Below are positions 57,822-64,000 of a stretch of 64,000 bases of DNA, piece by piece (within the stretch, counting starts at the first letter, position 1; each line of letters opens with the position of its first letter). The notes under the pieces were generated by a model that saw nothing but the letters and a program-made list of their open reading frames with translations, ran no database searches and was not told where the DNA came from. Location: contig NZ_CP066831.1 of assembly GCF_016598615.1 (NCBI RefSeq), positions 1,798,001 to 1,862,000 of the forward strand, written 5' to 3'. The translations under genes and the position numbers were made by a program. The DNA is from Streptomyces liliifuscus. Lineage in GTDB: Bacteria > Actinomycetota > Actinomycetes > Streptomycetales > Streptomycetaceae.

Positions 57822-57910
57822 GACGACTCCTGATTCACCGTGTCCCGTTTCCCACGATCACTGTCCCGCACAACCTGCCTCGCCCGGTGAGCGACGCAAG
57901 CCATTCACAC

Positions 57911-57958
57911 CTCAGGGGCGCGGGGAACTGCGCGCCCGGCCACACACGACCCGCACGA
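57911..57958. repeat. Interspersed intergenic repeat, copy 3
   Basis: CTCAGGGGCGCGGGGAACTG, then CGCGCCCGGCCACACACGAC and CCGCAC. Same orientation as copies at 2781 and 16911. It lies in the gap between the monooxygenase stop and the hydroxyquinol dioxygenase start. Confidence 0.7.
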
Positions 57959-58013
57959 ACACACCGGCCCGCAGCACCCCGAACCCCACCCTCACAACGA
58001 GCGGAGCCGCCCG

Positions 58014-59759
58014 CTACCGTCCGAGAATCCGCCGCACCGCACCGCCCAGCAACTCCTCCGCATCGCGGACAGCCGTCGCGTACCGGAACGCCACATACCC
58101 GTCGGGCCGCACAAGCAGCACACCCGAGTCGGAGACCTCACTCAGCCGCGCCCAGTCACCGTACGGATCCTCGTACTGCTGCCCGGGCCCGATGACAACG
58201 GTGGCGATGTCGAGGCCGACGGCCTCCGCGGCCCGCACCCACCCCTCACCACCGATACCGGTGAACAGGGTGAAGCGCCCCTGACCGGCCGCGTCGAGCG
58301 TGGACAGGGTCCGGTCCCCGGCCGTGATCCACGCATGCGGCAGCTTGGCACCGGGCCGCGACGAGGGCTGGTGGTACAGCTCAGGATCGCGATCGAAACC
58401 GGGATCGGGCGTGCCGTCGGGGACGACCGCGTCCGACACGTACCGCTGGTTGAGATCGACACCGTGCGCGTTGAACTCGTACACCTTGAAGGCGATCGCC
58501 TCGCGGAGCCGGGCGCGCTGCTTCTCGGCGGCCTCCGTGGCGTCCTTGCGGGCGGCGATGTTGGCCCACAGCTGCTCCGGGCTCTGTGGGGAGAGACCGT
58601 CGAGCGCCTCGAAGATCGGCGCGGTCTCGCCGATGGACTTGTTGGCGCGGGTGACGATCTGCCTGCCGACCGGGGCACGCTCGGCGGTGTACGTGTCGAG
58701 GAGCTTCGGCGAGGCCATGCCGTCGAGGACGAGCCTGAGCTTCCACGCCAGGTTGTACGCGTCCTGGACGGAGGTGTTGGAGCCGAGCCCGTTGGACGGC
58801 GGATGGCGGTGCGTGGCGTCGCCCGCGCAGAAGACGCGGCCGTTCGAGTACGTCTCGGCGTACATCTCGTTGACCGTCCACGCCGAGGAGGACTTGATGG
58901 TCACGGGGATCTCGTCGTCGCCGACAAGTCTGCGGACGATGGACTCCGCGTACTCGGTGGTGAGGTCCGGGGCGCCCGCCGTCACGTCGTAGCCCCAGAC
59001 GATCATCCACTCGTTCCAGGGACGGACGTTGCGTACGAGGCCCGCGCCGATGCCGCCGACGGTGGCGCCCGGGGCGAGCACCCAGTAGAGAGTGGACGGC
59101 CGGTGCGCGGTGTACTTGCTCAGGTCCGCGTCGAAGACGATGTTGATGCTGCCGGCCACGCCCATCTGGCCGCCCATCGGCAGCCCGGCGTCCTCGGCGA
59201 CCTTCGAGCGGCCACCGTCGGCGCCGATCAGGTACTTGGCGCGGATCGTGTACTCGTCGCCGCGCAGCCGGTCCTCGACGGTGACCGTGACTCCGTCGGC
59301 GTCCTGGACGAAGGACTTGTAGACCGTGCTGAAGCGGAGGTGGGTGCCGCGGGCGACGGCGGCGTCGACGAGCACCGGCTCCATGAGGTGCTGGGGCATG
59401 TCGCACATACGGGTGGGGCTGGCGAGGTCGTGCGCGGCCTGTACGAGGGGGTCGTTGCCCCAGGAGCGGACGCGGCCGAGTTCCTCACCGGCCAGGCTGG
59501 TGCAGAAGGTGGTGTTGCCCATCAGGTGCTGGGGCGTGGCCTGCGCGACGACCTCCTGCTCGACGCCGAGGTCGCGCAGGACCTCCATCGTGCGCTGGTT
59601 GGTGATGTGGGCACGGGGTGTGTCGGCGAGGCTCGCGTAGCGGGTGACCACGATGTTGGGCACGCCGTAGGTGCTCAGGGCCAGGGCGGCCGAAGCGCCC
59701 GCGGGGCCGCTGCCCACGATGAGTACGTCGGTCTCGACTACGGGCTCGACGGTGTGCAC
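58014..59759 (-). CDS. FAD-dependent phenol/resorcinol-type hydroxylase
   Basis: 581 residues, flavoprotein monooxygenase of the PheA/TfdB/MhpA group. GSGPAGASAALAL for FAD, the middle GADGGRSKVAEDAG motif, the GDATHRHPPSNGLGSNT motif, and a C-terminal thioredoxin-like domain (about 445-581). It probably hydroxylates resorcinol or a related phenol to hydroxyquinol. GTG 59759 with GGAG seven bases upstream is preferred to the ATG at 59795. First gene of the leftward hydroxyquinol operon, divergent from the AcoR-like activator, with the composite site in between. Confidence 0.87.
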   Translation of the reverse strand: MHTVEPVVETDVLIVGSGPAGASAALALSTYGVPNIVVTRYASLADTPRAHITNQRTMEVLRDLGVEQEVVAQATPQHLMGNTTFCTSLAGEELGRVRSWGNDPLVQAAHDLASPTRMCDMPQHLMEPVLVDAAVARGTHLRFSTVYKSFVQDADGVTVTVEDRLRGDEYTIRAKYLIGADGGRSKVAEDAGLPMGGQMGVAGSINIVFDADLSKYTAHRPSTLYWVLAPGATVGGIGAGLVRNVRPWNEWMIVWGYDVTAGAPDLTTEYAESIVRRLVGDDEIPVTIKSSSAWTVNEMYAETYSNGRVFCAGDATHRHPPSNGLGSNTSVQDAYNLAWKLRLVLDGMASPKLLDTYTAERAPVGRQIVTRANKSIGETAPIFEALDGLSPQSPEQLWANIAARKDATEAAEKQRARLREAIAFKVYEFNAHGVDLNQRYVSDAVVPDGTPDPGFDRDPELYHQPSSRPGAKLPHAWITAGDRTLSTLDAAGQGRFTLFTGIGGEGWVRAAEAVGLDIATVVIGPGQQYEDPYGDWARLSEVSDSGVLLVRPDGYVAFRYATAVRDAEELLGGAVRRILGR

Positions 59760-59795
59760 GGGGACGCTCCAGAGGATGAGAACAGCACCAACCAT

Positions 59796-59846
59796 TCATG
59801 ATCATGGTGCGGTGGGCGGGAACGCGGGTGTCTCATTACGAGACAC
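59796..59846. promoter_or_regulatory. Composite regulatory site of the hydroxyquinol operon
   Basis: TCATGATCATG (59796-59806) and, 32 bp from its start, the perfect dyad GTGTCTC-ATTAC-GAGACAC (59828-59846). Same pair and spacing as at 43704-43753. It lies 37-87 bp before the monooxygenase start. Fis-type helix-turn-helix activators bind this kind of long dyad. Confidence 0.75.
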
Positions 59847-59921
59847 CGGTGCGGGTTTACGGGACATCGGCGCGGGTCCACGGGGCACCGGTGCGGGCCC
59901 AGCGGGACTCCGGTGCGGGCG
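59837..59921. repeat. Four 21-bp tandem units in the divergent promoter
   Basis: Units near 59837, 59858, 59879 and 59900 fit nACGGGACACCGGTGCGGGnn. The first overlaps the right arm of the GTGTCTC dyad, so the repeat carries partial copies of that arm (GAGACAC, GGGACAT, GGGGCAC, GGGACTC). Confidence 0.7.
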
Positions 59922-59985
59922 TGGAACACAGCGGGGGCGCCCCTTTGTTACGTGTTCAACCATGCCCGGTACGGTGGGAGGCGCC

Positions 59986-61890
59986 GTGACCACCACCGAA
60001 GAGTCCCCCGCCCGTCCCGCTCTCACGCCGCTTCGCCAGGCGCGAGAGCGGTTCCTGACGGGACGCCCGCTGCCCGACGGAGTGCCGGACGACCTCGTCG
60101 CCGCCTGGCGGCGTGCCCGTTTCTTCGGCGTACGGCACGACCTGACCGAACCCTCCGAGCCCCTGCTTCCCGCGCGGTCGGCCCTGCTGACGGCCGCGCG
60201 GCCCGTGCTCGAACGGCTCGCCCCCGCCCTCGCCTCCGGGCAGTCGTCCCTGGTCCTCACCGACGAGCGGCTGCGCGTGCTCTGGTCGGCCGGGAGCGGG
60301 CCGGGCGACGAGAAGTGCCATGACCTGTCCGAGCAGGAGGTCGGGCACAACAGCGCGGCCCTCGCCCTGCGCACCCGGCGTCGCGCGGAGGTGCACGGCC
60401 CCGAGCACTTCCTCGACCTCTGGCAGGACGTGTCCGCCGTCAGCGTGCCGGTGCTGGCCCCGGAGAACGGCCAGGTCCTGGGCACGGTGACCGTCGCGTG
60501 CGGCCTGTGCACGGGGTGTACGCCGCATCCGGGCGCCGCCCTCGCAGAGGCCACGGCGACGGCCGTCGAGGCGGAGCTGCTGGCCCGGTCCCGTACGACG
60601 GAACGCGTGCTGCTCGACGCCTTCCAGCGGGCCGCCGCACGGCCCGGGGCGGCGGTCGTGGCGCTCGACGGCAAGAACCGGCTGCTGAGCGACGCGGCGG
60701 CGGGAATGCTGTCACCGGGCGCGGTGGCGGTGCTGGAACGGACCGCGGCGGCGAACGGCTCGGAGCGGGATGCCACCGGCGCCTCCGTAGCGGACGACTC
60801 CGCCGAGCCGGCCGGCGCTTCTGAGACGTACGTCCCCTCTGGACCGGCCGGCACTTCTGAGACGTACAACCCCTCTGGACCGGTCGGCACTTCTGAACCG
60901 TACGACCCCTCCGAGCCCTACGACTCGGCACCGCACAGGAACGGTTCCGTCGCCTACGATCTCGAACTCCCCGACGGCACGGGCACGGCGCGTGTCACCC
61001 CCGTTCGCCATGAGGGCGCGGTCATCGGTGTGGTCGCCGTGGTCGAGCCGCCGACCGGTGAGGCGGCGCGACCGCACGCGCGACAGCCTCGTGTCGCGCT
61101 CGCCGGGCGCTCGGTGCCATGGCGTCACACGACGGCGAAGGCCGCGGAACTGGCCCGGTCCCGGGAGCCCCTGCTCCTGACCGGGGAGCGCGGCACCGGA
61201 AAGACCGCCCTGGCAAGGGAGTTGCTGACAGCGCGCGGGGATCTGGATCCGCTGGTCGTGGACGCGGCGGAGGGCCCGGTCGACGAACCGGACAGCTGGG
61301 CAACGGCACTTGCGAGCGATCGCGCGCTCCTCCTCCGTCATGCCGAGCGTCTCGCCCAGTCCGACGTCGCCGCTCTCAACTCCCTGCTCGACGAACGCCC
61401 GGACGCGCCCCTGCTCCTGACGTACACACCCGGCACTCCCCCGGGCCCCTGCCTCCAGCGGCTGCTCGACACCCTGGCCGCCCGCTCGGTGCCCCTCCCG
61501 GCGCTGCGCGAACGCCCGGACGACATCAGGGAGTTGCTCCGCGAACTGGCTCCTGGTCCGGTGCCGGGACGGCCTCCGCTCACCTGGACACTGGACGCGC
61601 TGAGGGCCCTGGAGCGCCATCCGTGGCCCGGCAACATCACGGAACTCGCCCATCTCGTCAGGGCGTTGGCCGAGCACCGCCAGGTGGCGGGCCCGGTGCG
61701 ACGCGCAGAACTCCCGGACCCCGTCCGGGAAGGCCCCGCGACCCGGCAGCTGAGTCCGATGGAACTCGCCGAGCGCACCGCCATCCTGGAGTCGCTGCGC
61801 CGTCACGGCGGCAACAAGGCGCGTGCCGCGGCGGCGCTGGGCATCGCCCGCGCGACTCTCTACCGAAAGCTGCGGGGCTACTCCCTGTGA
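59986..61890 (+). CDS. AcoR/DhaR-like activator lacking the sigma-54 contact loop
   Basis: 634 residues. Helical N-terminus and GAF-like sensor (about 40-215), a linker with three to four 12-residue repeats (SETYVPSGPAGT type, about 275-312), a reduced AAA+ domain (about 385-560) with Walker A GERGTGKTALARE, and a Fis-type helix-turn-helix (about 588-632; GGNKARAAAALGIARATLYRKL). The GAFTGA loop that contacts sigma-54 is absent, as expected in actinobacteria. GTG 59986 with GGGAGG is chosen; ATG 59962 is possible. Divergent from the hydroxyquinol operon, so its probable activator. Confidence 0.85.
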   Translation: MTTTEESPARPALTPLRQARERFLTGRPLPDGVPDDLVAAWRRARFFGVRHDLTEPSEPLLPARSALLTAARPVLERLAPALASGQSSLVLTDERLRVLWSAGSGPGDEKCHDLSEQEVGHNSAALALRTRRRAEVHGPEHFLDLWQDVSAVSVPVLAPENGQVLGTVTVACGLCTGCTPHPGAALAEATATAVEAELLARSRTTERVLLDAFQRAAARPGAAVVALDGKNRLLSDAAAGMLSPGAVAVLERTAAANGSERDATGASVADDSAEPAGASETYVPSGPAGTSETYNPSGPVGTSEPYDPSEPYDSAPHRNGSVAYDLELPDGTGTARVTPVRHEGAVIGVVAVVEPPTGEAARPHARQPRVALAGRSVPWRHTTAKAAELARSREPLLLTGERGTGKTALARELLTARGDLDPLVVDAAEGPVDEPDSWATALASDRALLLRHAERLAQSDVAALNSLLDERPDAPLLLTYTPGTPPGPCLQRLLDTLAARSVPLPALRERPDDIRELLRELAPGPVPGRPPLTWTLDALRALERHPWPGNITELAHLVRALAEHRQVAGPVRRAELPDPVREGPATRQLSPMELAERTAILESLRRHGGNKARAAAALGIARATLYRKLRGYSL

Positions 61891-61944
61891 CAGCCGGATT
61901 CCGCCCCCTCCCCGTCCGCCGCTCCCCCTGCTAGCCTCCGGCCC

Positions 61945-61958
61945 GGGAACCGGTTGCC
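61945..61958. promoter_or_regulatory. Candidate LacI operator
   Basis: GGGAACCGGTTGCC, a palindrome with one mismatched pair and a central CpG, 83 bp before the LacI-type gene. Possible autoregulatory site. Confidence 0.45.
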
Positions 61959-62040
61959 ACGAGCGTTGCCGCACTTCCCGGGGGTGGGGCGCACCCGGAC
62001 GGCGGACGGTCGCTTCCGGGGCGGAGCAGAGGGGCGGGTC

Positions 62041-63111
62041 ATGACGAGGAAGACCACCAGCGATGTCGCGGGCCGAAGCACCATCAGGGACGTGGCGGCA
62101 CGGGCCGGTGTATCGGCGTCCACGGTGTCGCGCGTCCTCGGCGGCGACTACCCGGTCAGCACATCGACCCGTACCCGCGTGATGCGCGCGGTCCGCGACC
62201 TCGACTACGTGGCGGACGCCCGCGCCAAGGCCATCGCGGGGGCGGGCACCCCCACGCTCGCGTTCGTCCTGGACGACATCACGGGCCCGTCCTTCGCGCA
62301 CATGGCACACGGCGTGGAACGCGAGGCGACCCGGCTCGGCCATCTGTCCCTCGTGTGCAGCACGGACGGCGACGCCGAACGCCAGCTGGAGTTCATCGAG
62401 ATGATGCGCGCCCAGCGTGCCGCCGCGGTGATCCTCGTCGGCGGCACCGCGGACACCACCGAGTACCGCGAACGCATGGCCCGTATCGCGGACTCCCTGG
62501 CCTCCGCGGGCTCCCGCCTGGTCCTCTGCGGCCGCCCGCCCCTGGACCCGGGCACTCCGGTGACCGTCATCGAGTACGACAACGAGAGCGGGGCGTACGC
62601 ACTCTGCGCCCATCTCCTCGCCCAGGGCCACCGCCGCGTCCTCTTCCTCGGCGGCAAACCGTCCAACACCACGGCCCAGGGCCGCGAACAGGGCTACCTC
62701 GCGGCCCACCGGGCCCGCGGCGTCACCGCGGACCCGGCCCTTCGCCTCTTCGGCGACTTCACCCGCGACTCGGGCCACCGCCTCATGCGCCAGGCCCTCG
62801 CCCAGGACCTCGACTTCACCGCGGTCATGGCGTCCACCGACATGGTCGCCTCGGGAGCCCTGACCGCCCTCCACGAAGCGGGGCTCTCCGTCCCGGAGGA
62901 CGTCTCCCTGGTCGGCTACGACGACATCCCCTTCGCCCGGGACCTCAACCCGCCGCTGACCACCGTCCACGTCCCCTACGAGGACCTGGGCCGGCTCGCG
63001 GTCCGCACAGCCCTGACCCGCACGCCGGACGCCCCCGACGAACACCTCCTCCTGGGCACCCACGTGGTCGTACGAGCCTCGGTGGCACCGCCACCGGACA
63101 CACGTCAGTGA
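62041..63111 (+). CDS. LacI-family regulator near the alginate-lyase-like gene
   Basis: 356 residues. Helix-turn-helix at about 13-60 (TIRDVAARAGVSASTVSRVLGG), then TLAFVLDDITGPSFAHMAHGVE and GYDDIPFARDLNPPLTTVHVPY. AGAGGGG precedes the ATG; the longer reading lacks a site. It converges on the alginate-lyase-like gene across a terminator, so its target is not clear from position. Confidence 0.93.
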   Translation: MTRKTTSDVAGRSTIRDVAARAGVSASTVSRVLGGDYPVSTSTRTRVMRAVRDLDYVADARAKAIAGAGTPTLAFVLDDITGPSFAHMAHGVEREATRLGHLSLVCSTDGDAERQLEFIEMMRAQRAAAVILVGGTADTTEYRERMARIADSLASAGSRLVLCGRPPLDPGTPVTVIEYDNESGAYALCAHLLAQGHRRVLFLGGKPSNTTAQGREQGYLAAHRARGVTADPALRLFGDFTRDSGHRLMRQALAQDLDFTAVMASTDMVASGALTALHEAGLSVPEDVSLVGYDDIPFARDLNPPLTTVHVPYEDLGRLAVRTALTRTPDAPDEHLLLGTHVVVRASVAPPPDTRQ

Positions 63112-63128
63112 CCGGCGGCGGACACGGC

Positions 63129-63156
63129 AGGCACGGCGCTCCCAAGTACCGTGCCT
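63129..63156. terminator. Terminator between convergent lacI and alginate-lyase-like genes
   Basis: AGGCACGG (63129-63136) pairs with CCGTGCCT (63149-63156) around a 12-nt loop, 17 bp after the lacI stop and 6 bp from the stop of the convergent gene. Confidence 0.75.
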
Positions 63157-63162
63157 CGGCGC

Positions 63163-64000
63163 CTACTTGGCGTACATCAGCGTCCCGAAGCCCAGCTGGT
63201 CGAAGCCCCCGCTGGCGGAACCGTAGTCACCCCCACCGCCCTCGGGCCGCACGCTCTCGGCCATGGCGGTGATGTACGGGACGGACAGCCCGCGCCGACG
63301 GGCGTAGTGGTAGTGGAGGATGTCCCACACCGGCCTGACCTGCCCCCGGCTCGACGCGGAGATCACGGTGTGCGACTGCTGGGCGCAGTTCTGACCCGTG
63401 CCCCAGGTGTACGTCGTGAAGGGCACGTCCTGTCCGAGGTTGTACTTGGCGACGTACTGGGCGGCCTTCATGAACCGGTTGTCGCCGTACCCGTACAGGT
63501 CGTCGCCCTGTGACCAGGCCATCTCGCAGAAGGCACCCATCTGGCCCATGCCCATCATGGTGTGACCCTGGTCGCGCCCGCTCTCCTGCCACTGGGCCAG
63601 ACCCTGCGAGTCGTACACGAACGGGACGGCGTGGTTGATGGAGCCGTTGCCCGCGCCGTTCTTGAAGTAGTTCACGGCCTGGTCGTACTTGGCGGCGTCG
63701 TCGCAGAGGATGCCGATCGCCAGGACCGAGTTCATGTTGCACAGGTCCCAGTTGGCCCAGTAGTTGGTGATGCAGGCGTCGTTGTGGTTGTTGAGGAACT
63801 GGTTGTTGAGCGGATAGAAGACGTTGAGCATCATCGTCTTGAACCGGTCGAGGTCGAATTCGCTGTAGCCGCGCATGAGTTCGGCGGCGTTCGCGAACTG
63901 GTAGCCGTAGATCCCGGCGGCCAGGAAGCGGTCGGCGTTGCCGGTGACCGTGGTGAGCGTGGCCGACCAGGCGTTGAGGATGTCGCGGGCCTTGTCGCCG
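63163..64000 (-). CDS. Alginate-lyase-domain protein, C-terminal part (gene continues off the right edge)
   Basis: 279 residues visible. (Alpha/alpha)-barrel polysaccharide lyase of the alginate lyase domain type: ANAAELMRGYSEFD, NNHNDACITNYWANWDLCNM (the TNYWANWDL segment is characteristic), and SGRDQGHTMMGMGQMGAFCEMA with conserved His. Probably secreted and acting on uronate polysaccharides, but the N-terminus and signal are outside the window. Ends QLGFGTLMYAK. Confidence 0.82.
   Translation of the reverse strand, partial: GDKARDILNAWSATLTTVTGNADRFLAAGIYGYQFANAAELMRGYSEFDLDRFKTMMLNVFYPLNNQFLNNHNDACITNYWANWDLCNMNSVLAIGILCDDAAKYDQAVNYFKNGAGNGSINHAVPFVYDSQGLAQWQESGRDQGHTMMGMGQMGAFCEMAWSQGDDLYGYGDNRFMKAAQYVAKYNLGQDVPFTTYTWGTGQNCAQQSHTVISASSRGQVRPVWDILHYHYARRRGLSVPYITAMAESVRPEGGGGDYGSASGGFDQLGFGTLMYAK

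Overview
The window reads as chromosomal DNA of a Streptomyces or close relative. GC content is very high, GTG and TTG starts are common, stop/start overlaps (ATGA, GTGA) are frequent, many genes encode secreted glycoside hydrolases, LacI-type regulators are abundant, and an activator of the sigma-54 class lacks the GAFTGA loop, as expected where sigma-54 is absent. The content is almost entirely catabolic: polysaccharide use, aromatic ring cleavage, and a transporter/enzyme cluster for an unusual amino-acid-like compound. No phage, insertion sequence or CRISPR array was seen. One tRNA gene (tRNA-Pro, GGG) is present.

Layout. 1-5577: a sugar ABC operon (binding protein, two permeases, GH42 beta-galactosidase cut by the window edge) under a LacI regulator with two palindromic operators. 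5726-11701: a ring-cleavage operon (GntR regulator, GalB-like hydratase, GalC-like aldolase, GalD-like tautomerase, a VOC-fold extradiol dioxygenase, an aromatic-acid MFS transporter) with matching GntR operators at both promoters. 11795-14626: a flavin electron-transfer module (ferric-reductase-like membrane protein, double FMN-binding protein, ApbE). 14778-16912: a two-component system. 16982-25557: three arabinan-type GH43 enzymes, one a 1732-residue protein with two GH43 domains. 25616-26756: VOC protein and divergent TetR with paired operators. 26865-33231: LacI plus a YtfQ-YtfR-YtfT-YjfF type transporter for arabinose/galactofuranose-like sugars.

33544-33617 is tRNA-Pro. 33775-42658 is the most unusual region. 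A RpiR regulator and an Opu-type (quaternary amine) ABC transporter lie divergent from an operon of ornithine-cyclodeaminase-like protein, an aromatic ammonia-lyase homologue that lacks the Ala-Ser-Gly triad needed for the MIO cofactor, an amidohydrolase and a cysteine-dioxygenase-like cupin. I infer breakdown of a betaine amino acid such as hercynine or ergothioneine, or a relative.

42675-43589 is a fused YceI protein. 43815-52920 holds a LacI regulator, a complete LIV-type ABC transporter, a LamG secreted protein and a sugar-dehydrogenase-like secreted protein. 52910-54382 is a GH30 endo-galactanase. 54498-61890 carries glucarate dehydratase, then maleylacetate reductase, hydroxyquinol dioxygenase and a phenol-type monooxygenase, with a divergent AcoR-like activator. 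62041-63111 is another LacI, and an alginate-lyase-like gene runs off the right edge.

Two themes join the regions: side-chain and backbone degradation of arabinogalactan (GH43, GH30, GH42, Ytf transporter), and funnelling of plant aromatics. Cross-cutting oddities are short degenerate tandem repeats that contain the stop codon of the adjacent gene at several loci, and a composite operator shared by the hydroxyquinol cluster and the distant YceI gene.
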